Shown: positions 44,601-53,506 of the stretch, one piece after another
Layout of the letters: the number at the start of each line of letters is the position of its first letter
Numbering within the stretch: position 1 is the first letter of the stretch
Assembly (NCBI GenBank): GCA_003554965.1
Contig: PWHR01000038.1
Coordinates: 30,650 to 94,649 of the forward strand
Source of the DNA: Thermoplasmata archaeon
GTDB taxonomy: Archaea; Thermoplasmatota; Thermoplasmata; Halarchaeoplasmatales; Halarchaeoplasmataceae
Reading direction: 5' to 3'
Length of the DNA: 64,000 nucleotides
Program-made: the position numbers and the translations under genes
The notes under the pieces: model-generated
Seen by the model: the letters and a program-made list of their open reading frames with translations, nothing else
What the model was told of the DNA's origin: nothing
Databases searched by the model: none

Positions 44601-47600
44601 ATCAGTATAGTTCCAAAGATCCTCGTCACTGCTGATATTTACATCTCTGTTCGCGAGGGTTATATTGAGATATGATAGTTTTTCGTCTACCCGCTCGTAG
44701 CGGACACCGATGAAAAACCATTCATCGAACTCTACATCCTCAGCATGGGTGGTTACTGTCCGTGTATCATCATTCCAGAGTTTTACAGATAATTCATCCT
44801 CCTCAAAACTCACTTGCCAAGAACCGTTTTTCTGGAACAGTTCGCCTTCAACCGGATCATCTTTTAATTTTATCAAAGAAGATAATGAGAATTCTTCACT
44901 ATCATCAGTGACGTTCAGACTCGAACAGCTAGGGACTCTCATCATACCTGATGATCCTTCTGATGATCCTTCGAATCCCGCATAATTCCCGTGGGTGCGC
45001 ATCTCTCCATCATGGTCTTTTATCGAATAGTTCTCTTTCAATAAGGCAGTATTTTCATTTTTGCTTTCATCTGAAACTTTGTTGGAATCAACACGGTTAA
45101 AATCGTAATGTGCTGCCTGCCATTTCTCGATGACTTCTTCTTTTTCCACATAGATCATCCTAGGTTCTTCGATTGAAAAATCGTTATCGAGCTCTCCATG
45201 TGAATACTCATCCTCTATTGAGATATATCTCAAATATCCCCAGCCGTCTCCTTTATTTTCAATTATCATAGGGGTCGCAGTTTCGCCTGTTTGAAAGGTG
45301 TAGAATTTTCCAGTATCGTTTTCATGAAAGGATAAACAGGATATCGTCCTTCCAGAGAAAACGGTTTCATTCTCTAATACAGTCCATACTCTCTGTCCAT
45401 CAGTTTCTACTTCTGCTCTTTTCAGTGAGCTGTGATCTTCTATCCACGAAACTGCGAGATCATCTTCATGCTTGGAAAGGACTACCTCAGAGATGGTATC
45501 TACAGTTTCTCTGACAATATACATTTCACTTTCCTTTAAATGGTCGTTAGAGGCCTCTATATCGACGATCACAGTTTCGTTGTAGCAATCTTCTTCCCCA
45601 CCATCTTCGAATTCAACATTTCTTATAAAAGAAAGAGCTATATTTTCATTATTAGATATCACTGAAGGTGAGGAAGTGGCTGACATCCTTTCTTCAGTAT
45701 GCCATACTTCCTCGACGCCTCTATTTTCTTGGGAAAAATCTCCCCTGATCAAACCGATGGTCCCCTCCGTGGTTGATCCTGTCTCAAAAATATCGAAGCC
45801 CACTTCTCCTCCTCTATATGAGATGTGAAACTCCTCGTCGTTCAAGCAGACATCATAATTGTTTATAGGCCCATCTTCATAAGAGTAGTTCAAGATCGGA
45901 CTGGACCATCCTTCTGTTGGAGACCATGTTCTAGCCTTTATGGAGCTTTTCTCAAAAAAATCTTCACTGCAAGTTTCTTCGCCTATCTTTTCATCCACAC
46001 CCATATAAAAAATGATCATCTCCTCACCGTTTCTCTTCATCAACTGGGGATCATATACCGATGCAGGCACGTCTTGGATGACTGATCTTTCTCCCCAACC
46101 ATCTTCATCATAGACACGGGTATGTAGATCAGAAGTTGCGTCGCTGTTCGAAGTGGAGATCTCGCTCCATACAGCCATACCTGCTTCATCGTTCAAAAAT
46201 GCAATCTCTGGATCGGAATCTGGAGACACGTAATCTCCCAGCCTGACGACTCCTTCGGGAGTATTATCTTCTAGCTCTGTTTCGAACTCATCACTTACTC
46301 CATCCTGTCTTGTGAAGAGTCTATCTGTACTGAACACTTCTCTTTTTTTCATATCTTCTATATCTCTTGTCCTCTGGACTATATCAGAATCGATATCCAC
46401 GCTGAAGAGAGGCCACGACTCAGATCTTTCCCAAAGTCCCCAGAGCGCCTCTGCCGTTACTTCGAATTCCCCATTTAAGTCTAGACCCCTTTCCATAGAA
46501 GGTATTTCGATACCTATATCGAGTTCACATATTAGTTTACCCTCTATTCTAGCTAATCCTGCACCTGCTTCTGCATAGGGCCCTCCACCGAATTCGATCT
46601 CCATATCAATAGGAACATCCCCATCGGGAAGTTCTGGGTTGACCCTTTCTTCTCCATGGTCGTAGGAGAGGGAGCCTATCTCGAATTCTACCTCCATACC
46701 GCTTTCTATTCCAGCCGTCAGTCCCGCCTCTCCGATCCCTATAGATTTTAGAGGTATGTCTATACTGATCTCGCTCTCGAATTCTAGTTCTAAACTACCT
46801 TCCGTTTTGATCTCTAAATCATTCGGATCGACGATCATATCTAGATGTAAATTGATTGAGGTTCCGATCTCAGATTCTCCACTGTAATCCAATGTATTAC
46901 CAAAATCACTTTTAAACTCTCCAGAGCCCATATGATCTTCAGCTACATCCGTAGTGAAGCTCAATAATCTGGTCTCGACAGTGTTTTCATTATCGATGAT
47001 CAACTCTTGATCTGGCCAGGCCTCAAGTTCGAATCCGTATGCTCCTCCAAAAAAGTCCGCGAGCTTATTTATGTTTGAATCGAGTATGGAAGAGATGTTT
47101 ATCATATCAAGGGCCTCATCAGCCTGAACGTCCGGTTCATACTCCAGCTCCCATCCAGTGTAACGCTCCTCGTCTCTTTCATTCTCTATAGTCAATTCTC
47201 CGGAATGTTCCATCATATGATATGCCCAATCGGGCATATCCATGATGTTCACTTCTTTCTCGTTATCATATATTGTTTCATCTTGATCAGAGTCGAATGG
47301 ATTTTCGTATGAATTCCTATGTTCGTTATAGAGCAACGGCTCGGCCTTGACTTCACAGTCTTTCTCTGCATCACTGACTTTCATGGTCCGATTCCAGAAA
47401 GCTACATCTTCTTCGGTATGATCTATTTTTGGTCTTTCAGTGAGATCGTTATCTCCGATCGATTGGTTTTCAAGACTTGGAGAGGTAAAATTTATCGCCC
47501 TATACGGCAGATCTTCGTGCCCCTTAAATACATAAGTATTTTTCAGCTCATTTTCATCGGACAATATCGGTAGAAGATCATCTGGGATATGGAAAAAGAC

Positions 47601-49451
47601 CTCATTTGAGTCTTCTATCTCGTAGGTGGAGGTCAGTCCATATCGACCCAGAACCCAAGCGCTCTGGAGACTCCTCCTTTTTACACCCTGATACTCTAGT
47701 TCTAACATCACGCTTTTTAGCCCTACATCCTCGTATTTTTCCGTAACATCTATAGCGCCCGTTCTTTTTGAATCCCATTGTGTGCCTTCACTCTCATTGT
47801 ATGCGAGATCCCATCTTATCTCAAATTCCTCCTTATTTGGTTCTTCATCCTCTTCCACAAATGGAAAGAATTCTTTGATCTCGTACGAGTTAGTTTTAGC
47901 ACCGGTCATCTCATATTCGAAGTACTTAGCTCTCGTTCTAAGAACGGTTGACTTCTCTCCTTCCCCCTTTCTGTTCACCGCCGTGATCTTATAGAGATGA
48001 TCTTCAGTTTCATTATCTTCAGATATCTGATCTTTGTAGGTATTTGAAGGTGATGTATGATTTTCCTCTAAAAGCTCGAATCCTCCTAGTCCTTCCCTTT
48101 TCCTGTATATATTATACCCATCGATCCCGTCCTTCTCGGAGTAAAGACCGTCAAAGATCGGTTCATCCCATTCTAAGATGACATCGCCATATTTCGAATG
48201 AGTCTCAAAATTTTGTGGAGGAAATGGAGTTCTATTCTCCAGGAGAATACGACCATACAAAAGGTCCTCATTGGTTTTATCATGGTAACTCAGATGTGCC
48301 TCCATCCCCATATCCCCTATCTTAAGAGAAGTGTGAGTCCCTACCCTATCAGTAGAATCCACCTCTTTGATCGTCCATCCACCTTCTTTTTCCCTCCATG
48401 CCAATCTAAGATTTTCTTCATCCCAACGATGGTAACTGATCACCGGCTTTCCCTCTCCGGTCAGATCGATGGATGTATGCGTCCCGACAAAATCTGTTTG
48501 AGGGTCTACCTCCTCGATCTTCCAAGTTCCATCAACATTGGTGATATATTTTAGACTGTAATCCTCATTTGTCCATTCATAGCATGATATATGTGGATGG
48601 TCATCTTTATCTAGGACCAATGAAGCATGTCTACCTATCCGTAAATTTTCTGCATCGATAAACTCATTCGACCATCCATCATCTCCTCTGTAGGAGTATA
48701 TTAAATCCGTATTATACCATCCATGATGAGCTATTTTAGGTTCATCATCTGAATCTAGGTCGATAGAGCTGTAAAGGCCAACTCCTTCACCTTTTCCTGT
48801 CATGACTTCTTCGGAATTCCAGCTGCTCTGAGAGGCTTTAGCATACATCAAGGCACCTATCTCTTCATCGTGATAACTTATATGGGGTGTTCCAGAATCA
48901 TCTAAAGTCAGTGAAGCGTCCTTCCCGACTCCTCCTGAGTCCACGGTTTCGGTTTCGATGATGACGTTCTCATCAGATTCGGACCATAGAGCGTACCGCA
49001 ACCGTTTCTCAGAAGAATCATAATAGGCTATGTGTGCTTTGATTGTCTCGTCTCCTCTTTTTTCCACCTGCATGGAAGAATACTCTCCGCACTCACCGTC
49101 GTCTACAGTCCAGACCTCCCAGTCCTCGGCACCAGAATGAAGCCCATTCCTTGCTAACCTTAACGATCCATCTTCGCTGGAGTGATAGGCTATATACCGA
49201 TGCTCATCTGATATATCTATAGAGGTGTGTTCACCTGTTCCTTTCCTATCATCTACATCTTCCAAGATAAGTCTTTCTTCTTCTATCATATCTTTTTCTT
49301 CGCTCAGAGTTGACTTTTTTTCGTCCATTTCCCCGTACTCCTTCTCTCCCCCATTGATCGCTACCGTGAAGATGGAGAAAATAAGTAGAGCGATCACTGC
49401 AAAAGTAATGTAGGTCTTCGATTTTTTATATATATCCTCTTCCCTATACAT
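41652..49451 (-). CDS. Giant multidomain cell-surface protein, about 2,600 residues
   Basis: A single uninterrupted gene. Layout (approximate residues): signal/anchor helix 13-34; seven or eight repeats of ~50 residues at 70-400 with the pattern T-S-I-D-L...P-x-I-S-Y-H...L-x-Y/L-A (beta-propeller-like); fibronectin III domain 410-510; a long beta-rich central region; LamG-like domain about 1490-1660; PKD domain 1680-1760; fibronectin III-like domains 1765-2048; three related Ig-like modules at about 2055-2150, 2154-2247 and 2437-2535 (each ends W-Y-x-x-x-D...W-x-F-x-T); two CARDB-like domains 2250-2435; one C-terminal helix near 2545-2570; acidic cytoplasmic tail. It is built for adhesion or cell contact. 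ATG 49451 is preferred to 49481, as TATTTATG lies about 30 bp upstream. Confidence 0.87.
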   Translation of the reverse strand: MYREEDIYKKSKTYITFAVIALLIFSIFTVAINGGEKEYGEMDEKKSTLSEEKDMIEEERLILEDVDDRKGTGEHTSIDISDEHRYIAYHSSEDGSLRLARNGLHSGAEDWEVWTVDDGECGEYSSMQVEKRGDETIKAHIAYYDSSEKRLRYALWSESDENVIIETETVDSGGVGKDASLTLDDSGTPHISYHDEEIGALMYAKASQSSWNSEEVMTGKGEGVGLYSSIDLDSDDEPKIAHHGWYNTDLIYSYRGDDGWSNEFIDAENLRIGRHASLVLDKDDHPHISCYEWTNEDYSLKYITNVDGTWKIEEVDPQTDFVGTHTSIDLTGEGKPVISYHRWDEENLRLAWREKEGGWTIKEVDSTDRVGTHTSLKIGDMGMEAHLSYHDKTNEDLLYGRILLENRTPFPPQNFETHSKYGDVILEWDEPIFDGLYSEKDGIDGYNIYRKREGLGGFELLEENHTSPSNTYKDQISEDNETEDHLYKITAVNRKGEGEKSTVLRTRAKYFEYEMTGAKTNSYEIKEFFPFVEEDEEPNKEEFEIRWDLAYNESEGTQWDSKRTGAIDVTEKYEDVGLKSVMLELEYQGVKRRSLQSAWVLGRYGLTSTYEIEDSNEVFFHIPDDLLPILSDENELKNTYVFKGHEDLPYRAINFTSPSLENQSIGDNDLTERPKIDHTEEDVAFWNRTMKVSDAEKDCEVKAEPLLYNEHRNSYENPFDSDQDETIYDNEKEVNIMDMPDWAYHMMEHSGELTIENERDEERYTGWELEYEPDVQADEALDMINISSILDSNINKLADFFGGAYGFELEAWPDQELIIDNENTVETRLLSFTTDVAEDHMGSGEFKSDFGNTLDYSGESEIGTSINLHLDMIVDPNDLEIKTEGSLELEFESEISIDIPLKSIGIGEAGLTAGIESGMEVEFEIGSLSYDHGEERVNPELPDGDVPIDMEIEFGGGPYAEAGAGLARIEGKLICELDIGIEIPSMERGLDLNGEFEVTAEALWGLWERSESWPLFSVDIDSDIVQRTRDIEDMKKREVFSTDRLFTRQDGVSDEFETELEDNTPEGVVRLGDYVSPDSDPEIAFLNDEAGMAVWSEISTSNSDATSDLHTRVYDEDGWGERSVIQDVPASVYDPQLMKRNGEEMIIFYMGVDEKIGEETCSEDFFEKSSIKARTWSPTEGWSSPILNYSYEDGPINNYDVCLNDEEFHISYRGGEVGFDIFETGSTTEGTIGLIRGDFSQENRGVEEVWHTEERMSATSSPSVISNNENIALSFIRNVEFEDGGEEDCYNETVIVDIEASNDHLKESEMYIVRETVDTISEVVLSKHEDDLAVSWIEDHSSLKRAEVETDGQRVWTVLENETVFSGRTISCLSFHENDTGKFYTFQTGETATPMIIENKGDGWGYLRYISIEDEYSHGELDNDFSIEEPRMIYVEKEEVIEKWQAAHYDFNRVDSNKVSDESKNENTALLKENYSIKDHDGEMRTHGNYAGFEGSSEGSSGMMRVPSCSSLNVTDDSEEFSLSSLIKLKDDPVEGELFQKNGSWQVSFEEDELSVKLWNDDTRTVTTHAEDVEFDEWFFIGVRYERVDEKLSYLNITLANRDVNISSDEDLWNYTDSFKLKEMEPLNSSSSPLKIAEYLESIVLDDFRLFQNYLPDASIIEIFSTPFPDFDRRRKVTTQSVPPYVNFSYSESPVLGEETSFYGSSTSTDLNWTWIFGEEKRYGQNVEYVFEEVGHHDVILKVTHNQTGARAYQEEKINVKDVNPPDFEGISEYTILSNNSVELEWNVAEDFSKPITYRVHVAKEVEDFDHSNWRKSTKNDSIVLRDLEPRSEHRIKVTAVNSLGLENNETDVKTIELEDERPPEFDGLRSLYVSDHSEKRVSLEWLPATDHSEPITYNIYHVEEGDMCFEDTIETTEETWADISVEEIGEHKFAVRAEDREGNEDKNEVIRNIEVKDTDPPSLEIIRPKEGSEVTSNVFLQWYAEDEYSGISHYKVKSDIREEWLYLASSSSVMNHTFDPLTDGEHTLTVKAIDNAGNQVEDSVEVSVVASQQSPTVQLFSPEKGETDVSPDTTLQVEAFNDGKSPMEVRFYREDGDLLGKDNEVESGDAASIKVEDLSLGETYRWYVEVEDKSDKTTSRAWSFETVQKQIGPENPYDPSPEDGFEFASSSQELSVNVSHADNKVMDVIFYCANDDNEIGKVEGIESGERAIVTWDELEYGERYDWYAVADDGENSAKSDTWNFGTYPLNEKIEVKTLDVDPIYSEAGRSVSITAEIENDLSTYQKVELEIKDEEGYQIRSWEEVLEGDETTTIEKNHQFSDEGVFIVNIGEDEEKVRIVDEMTIEPKSLDISENIYRMEPALIEAVLMNQEEKSHEVYLYINEEKMHSENIPAEIVEHELSFEHHFKESGEKVIEIRDENYHVLFRESIDVLDARPSPPEDPKPKDGAQNVSTAPTLSVNITHPENKEMEVSFYRSDKNDREHIESVKNISSDEIVSIDWGELEKDTDYEWYVVVEDKEENKISSDTWNFTTEEEKEDGEGGLSLQQIIQIILLMIFVISLSTTYILWYRDSKDEVENDSEKDIKEEKKEDEHEDDK

Positions 49452-49564
49452 CCTAAAACAAAGGCGGAGATGAAAACACATAAATAAGTATTATGGTTTA
49501 TATAACTAGAACTATAACTTATCCTCATCAAAAATTTAATAAAGATAAATTGGTTTTTATTTTC

Positions 49565-49750
49565 ATGATAGGTCTGATACCACTATTTGCTGCTGGATTT
49601 CTAGTTCTAGTCTTGGTCATCCTGATAGTTTGGAAGTTGATAAAATTGATGATGGTGGTGCTTTTGCTAAGCATATTGCTATTGATATTATGGTATTTTG
49701 GCCCTCTTGAGGATCTGATCTTCAGCCTTGGTCCAATTTTTTCAATTTAA
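49565..49750 (+). CDS. Very hydrophobic small membrane protein, 61 residues
   Basis: Starts MIGLIPLFAAGFLVLVLVIL and consists of two or three hydrophobic helices with little else. The frame opens earlier (ATG 49493), but TTTAATAAA (49538-49546) about 25 bp before ATG 49565 points to a leaderless start there. It converges with the DUF151 gene and overlaps its 3' end by 29 bp. No family recognised; real but of unknown function. Confidence 0.5.
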   Translation: MIGLIPLFAAGFLVLVLVILIVWKLIKLMMVVLLLSILLLILWYFGPLEDLIFSLGPIFSI

Positions 49751-50417
49751 GTTCTAGCACCTTGTTGGTGAATGAAAGATCCTCGATATGATCTTTTTTT
49801 ACTTCAGATGGTAGTTCCACAATCCTGTCCATCAGCCCTTGAGCGGTCCTCGCTTTCAATACCACTGACTGAGGATTTACGTCTATTGTGAGATCTTCTT
49901 CTTTTTCTAATTCTGGAAGTTCTAACACAATACTTAGATGAGTATCGGATTCGGAGAAATCGATAGATCCTTCCCCGATCTTACTTTCAAAAATCCTGTC
50001 TACTTGCTCTATATCTGCCTTTTGGACCGCTAGAACATCTATGAGATCATCCGTCATGAATATTTCAGAATCGGTCCTCAATGCGAGAGCTAAGCCATCA
50101 CTCGGTCTAATATCGTAATTGAAGACCTTATCTTCTTTCTTTAATTTCAATTCAGCGATCATGGTGGATCCCATCAGTCCATAGATAACGATGCTCTCTA
50201 TCTCGATCCCCTGTCCTCTCAATATAGTGACAATCAGATCGTGTGTGAGAGGCCTGAAAAATTCTCTATTCATCAAAGCCAATTGTATCGATCTACCCTG
50301 TTCTGTGGAAACCTGTATCGGAACGTACCTGTCCATTCCAGGATCTAACAAAACAGTAGCTCCTCTTTCAGAATCGAATACATTGAACACTTCGCATGCT
50401 GTCAGTTCTTCCTCCAT
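49722..50417 (-). CDS. DUF151 (bifunctional nuclease family) domain fused to an Hsp20-like domain
   Basis: Residues 1 to about 135 are a DUF151/BFN domain: VPIQVSTEQGRSIQLAL, RPLTHDLIVTILRGQGIEIE and YDIRPSDGLALALRTDSEIF. Family members in other organisms have been reported to have nuclease activity. Residues about 150-231 read like an alpha-crystallin/Hsp20 domain: LSIVLELPELEKEEDLTIDV, VELPSEVKKDHIEDL and FTNKVLELKLKK match the strand order A-x-LPG...GVLEI. The pairing is unusual; the Hsp20-like part may aid folding or bind a partner. Confidence 0.8.
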   Translation of the reverse strand: MEEELTACEVFNVFDSERGATVLLDPGMDRYVPIQVSTEQGRSIQLALMNREFFRPLTHDLIVTILRGQGIEIESIVIYGLMGSTMIAELKLKKEDKVFNYDIRPSDGLALALRTDSEIFMTDDLIDVLAVQKADIEQVDRIFESKIGEGSIDFSESDTHLSIVLELPELEKEEDLTIDVNPQSVVLKARTAQGLMDRIVELPSEVKKDHIEDLSFTNKVLELKLKKLDQG

Positions 50418-50528
50418 ATCGATTGATTAGAATGTTCTTAGGTCTACTTTAACTTTTTGACCAATGCTTAATATAACTATGGAAAAGCTAATAGGTAAAG
50501 AAGTATTATAGCATAGGGTGGAAATAAG

Positions 50529-51143
50529 ATGGATATAGTATCATTGATCGGCGTACTGGTCTTCGCGATATCCTTTTGGGGTTATCATTATATTTATTTG
50601 ATAATCACTGAAAGGAAGGGTCTTGAAACAAAGAAATGCCGGGTAGATAACGCGATACATTCTTGGTTCCGCTCAGCGTTGGAGAAACAAGATCAGCTTT
50701 TAACGGTACACCAGACTAGGAATATAATAATGGCTATCACTTTCCTCGCAACTACTGTTGTGGTTTTACTAGGCTTTCTTTTCGGTTTTTCCACTCTAGG
50801 TGTGGAGGACCCACCAGGAGATCTTCTTCTTGAAGGAACCCCATTCTGGTTGACGGTGATCACTTTGATATTCTCGTTCTTCAATCTTTTACTCTCTCTC
50901 CGTCATTTTATAAGGATAACTTACCTGATAAATACGGAACCCGAGGCTCTTGAGACGATCACAGGGGAATCTCCACAAGATTATCTTAGCGGTCTATTCA
51001 TCAGGGGAAATGATCAGTACACCATAGGGAGGAGAGGCGTGGTTTATGCTATAGTGGTCCTAATATGGTATCTAAACGTCTGGGCTTTCATCGTCTCGAC
51101 AATACTTGTCACATTGATATTTGCGCTCCATAATGACATATGA
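50529..51143 (+). CDS. DUF599-like membrane protein
   Basis: Four or five membrane helices with the pattern NAIHSWFRSAL, then LTVHQTRNIIMAITFLATT and a C-terminal RGVVYAIVVLIWYLNVWAF. The Q-T-x-R-N-x-I stretch before a helix is typical of the DUF599 family. Function unknown. GGTGGAAATAAG precedes the ATG. It is a single gene converging with the zinc-ribbon membrane protein gene. Confidence 0.75.
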   Translation: MDIVSLIGVLVFAISFWGYHYIYLIITERKGLETKKCRVDNAIHSWFRSALEKQDQLLTVHQTRNIIMAITFLATTVVVLLGFLFGFSTLGVEDPPGDLLLEGTPFWLTVITLIFSFFNLLLSLRHFIRITYLINTEPEALETITGESPQDYLSGLFIRGNDQYTIGRRGVVYAIVVLIWYLNVWAFIVSTILVTLIFALHNDI

Positions 51144-51162
51144 AAATAGGACGATAAAGGGC

Positions 51163-51900
51163 CTAGTCATCAAAAGACTTGTATTCCTTACACTCCTGGC
51201 AGTACCATCTTCTATATTCTGAGAGCCACTTTACTTCACCGTCGCAATCAGGGCAGGGCTTAGTTTCTTCATCTTCTTCAAAAGATTCCTCTTCCCCCAG
51301 CTCTTCCTCCTCTTGTTTTTCAGTCCTTGACTCGTCGGTTAGAGATTCTAACCTCGATCCCTGAGAAGTCCCTGTTTTTTCTTCAGAAGATACAGTTTTC
51401 TTCTTGAGCATCGGTATTTTTTTAGTTTTTTCTTGTTTAGTATCTTTTACTGAGATCTCGATCTGCTTGAATGGGCTTAAGATAGTTCCCATTAGTCCAA
51501 GGATCAACACGCTGATTATTCCCCATGCAGAAAGCGAGGCAAAACTCATTATGCTGATATCTTCAAGCAGAGATCCGAATGTCGGTTCGATCTCGAGTAA
51601 TGTGCCGATCATTGGGGTGATATAATGAGTGAAAAGGATGAAAATTATTGAACCGCCTAATGCGATCAAACTCGAATGTTTCACTTGATTCTTAGATATC
51701 GTTGCGGGAATGAATATACCTATGGCAAAGCCAACAAAAGGGGCAAAAAAAGTAGGTCTGATGATATCCTGTCTCACAGAGGATTCTCCAAAATATCCTA
51801 ATATAAGTGCATAGATCACGAATATTATGGCTATTATTGTATATGAAAGCAATCCAAATTTGTAAATCTTCTTTTCAGACTCCTCCATCGATTGCACCAT
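51163..51900 (-). CDS. Membrane protein with C-terminal zinc ribbon (Yip1-like)
   Basis: Five or so helices between about residues 14 and 150, then a Ser/Glu-rich linker and a zinc ribbon at the C-terminus (CPDCDGEVKW...WYCQECKEY). The helix pattern resembles Yip1-domain proteins, but that match is tentative. ATG 51900 is used instead of the TTG at 51906, as a TATA-like AAATAAAAAG lies about 25 bp upstream. Function unknown. Confidence 0.7.
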   Translation of the reverse strand: MVQSMEESEKKIYKFGLLSYTIIAIIFVIYALILGYFGESSVRQDIIRPTFFAPFVGFAIGIFIPATISKNQVKHSSLIALGGSIIFILFTHYITPMIGTLLEIEPTFGSLLEDISIMSFASLSAWGIISVLILGLMGTILSPFKQIEISVKDTKQEKTKKIPMLKKKTVSSEEKTGTSQGSRLESLTDESRTEKQEEEELGEEESFEEDEETKPCPDCDGEVKWLSEYRRWYCQECKEYKSFDD

Positions 51901-51990
51901 ATCCAAATTTTCTCTCTTTTTATTTATGTTTGACGCTTATTTATCAATGGTTTGACTCCTGATCACTTATAGGAGTAAGGCAATAATTTT

Positions 51991-52419
51991 TCAAAAGCCT
52001 AGAGTATCCTGAACATCACCCATGGTAGACATCCTTTCCTCTCTTCTCGTGTAGTCCTTTTTGTAGACTGGGCTGACACCTTTTTTGATTCCTGTTCCTT
52101 CATCCTTGAAGACTTTCCAGTGCCAAATTCTGAGAACATGATCCATACAGATATATACTTCTTCCAGATTGATATATGTCCATTCGATATATCCTATCAT
52201 CTCTTTTTTTTCTATCTTCTCTTCGACCTCTCGTTCTTCTTCTGGCATAGCTTTCCATTTGATCTGATCTGCAGGTGCCTGGTATACTTCCTTAAGTACC
52301 ATTGTATTGCTGTCGAACTCTACTAAATCCCCAAGAAAAGCAAGTTCGTCATCCATAACTACTAGGATCTTTTTGTTTTTTAAACCTTTTAGTTTTTTCT
52401 CTAACAGATCTCCCAACAT
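51991..52419 (-). CDS. Small beta-barrel (Sm/PRC-barrel-like) hypothetical protein
   Basis: The first 55 residues (LKGLKNKKILVVMDDELAFL, GDLVEFDSNTMVLKEV) and a later strand (GYIEWTYINLEEVYICMDHV) read like a small beta-barrel of the Sm or PRC-barrel kind, split by a charged loop. No catalytic residues are evident. GGTGAAAA precedes the ATG. Assignment to a family is not firm. Confidence 0.6.
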   Translation of the reverse strand: MLGDLLEKKLKGLKNKKILVVMDDELAFLGDLVEFDSNTMVLKEVYQAPADQIKWKAMPEEEREVEEKIEKKEMIGYIEWTYINLEEVYICMDHVLRIWHWKVFKDEGTGIKKGVSPVYKKDYTRREERMSTMGDVQDTLGF

Positions 52420-52671
52420 TTATTTTCACCACATAATATACAGTGATATCTTAATATATATAACTTAGGGCATTGTGATCGAATCAAATTTTTGATCTTT
52501 TGTGAAGAAAAATAGTTCCTCAAGCTGACTATTTTATATCGGTGGTCCTACCTTTCATCACCATAGTCTCCATACAGTTATGCCTGTTTAAATGTATATA
52601 CATCGTTGAGATGGAGGAAGGGATATTGGTGATTCTACAGTGCCAAGATACTCATGCAGGATATTCCCATT
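52420..52671. other. Intergenic stretch without a supported gene
   Basis: A 252-bp AT-rich gap between two minus-strand genes. Several TATA-like stretches occur (for example 52456-52463, upstream of the barrel protein gene). A 23-codon plus-strand frame (52612-52683) is too short to support. No RNA gene or repeat is evident. Confidence 0.4.
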
Positions 52672-53415
52672 TCAATGTATAGAAGAGCCTCCATTGACCC
52701 CTATCACTTCACCGTTAACGTAATCCCCCATATCGGAAGCTAAGTATAAACAGGCGTAAGCTATATCTTCAGGTTCCCCTAACCTCTTCACGGGTATACT
52801 CTCGGCTCTTCTTTTCTTTTTCTCCTCTGAATAACCTCCGATAATATCCGTCTCAATGGTCCCTGGTGCTATACCGTTCACCGTTATGCCTTCAGGACCT
52901 AGTTCTAGAGCCAAAGCCCTTGTCAATCCTAGTAGTGCGGCCTTGCTCACTACATAAGAGACTCCATGATCCGATCCCTTGAAGGCCAGTTGAGAGGACA
53001 TATTGATTATCTTTCCGGATGAAGATTCTTTTAAATACGGAAGAGAGAATTTACAAAGCATGAAGGCACCTCTCGTGTTGACCGACATTATCTCGTCAAA
53101 ATCTTCTATTAATGTTTCCTCCAGATCCTTCCGTTTGTAGATTCCAGCATTGTTAACCAATATGTCGAGTCCTCCGAATTCATCGATGAATTTTTCCAAC
53201 ATCTTCCGGCAGTCTTTTTCTCTAGATACGTCTCCTTTCAACAGGATGCCCTCAGAATGATCTCTCACTTTTTCTAGAACTTGCTCCGCTTCCTTTTCGC
53301 TAGAATGGTAATTTATCCCCACTGAAGCCCCAGATTCAGCGAACTTTTCTGCGATCGCTCTTCCTATCCCTCTTGACGCTCCGGTTACTAAAGCCTTTCT
53401 TCCTTCCAACATCAT
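52672..53415 (-). CDS. Short-chain dehydrogenase/reductase (FabG-like)
   Basis: NAD(P)-dependent oxidoreductase: TGASRGIGRAIAEKFAESGA (cofactor loop TGxxxGIG), LVNNAGIYKR (NNAG), the catalytic Ser in INMSSQLAFKG, and Y-x3-K in VSYVVSKAALLG, then PGTIETD. The length of 247 is typical. It is similar to 3-oxoacyl reductase FabG, but in archaea, which lack ordinary fatty acid synthesis, the substrate is uncertain. ATG 53412 is an equal start choice. Confidence 0.93.
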   Translation of the reverse strand: MMLEGRKALVTGASRGIGRAIAEKFAESGASVGINYHSSEKEAEQVLEKVRDHSEGILLKGDVSREKDCRKMLEKFIDEFGGLDILVNNAGIYKRKDLEETLIEDFDEIMSVNTRGAFMLCKFSLPYLKESSSGKIINMSSQLAFKGSDHGVSYVVSKAALLGLTRALALELGPEGITVNGIAPGTIETDIIGGYSEEKKKRRAESIPVKRLGEPEDIAYACLYLASDMGDYVNGEVIGVNGGSSIH

Positions 53416-53506
53416 CGATCACAGCTTTGTATAAAAATAACTAGTAAAAAGAGTTTTGATGAGAGCATAAAAAGGTTTATTATCGGAGAAGCCATCATCA
53501 GTCAAA

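Noticed and set aside
49493..49564. Longer start for the hydrophobic small protein
   Set aside because: The likely TATA box lies downstream of ATG 49493, so the ATG at 49565 fits better.
52612..52683. 23-codon plus-strand frame before the SDR gene end
   Set aside because: Too short, overlaps the 3' end of the SDR gene, and its composition is uninformative.
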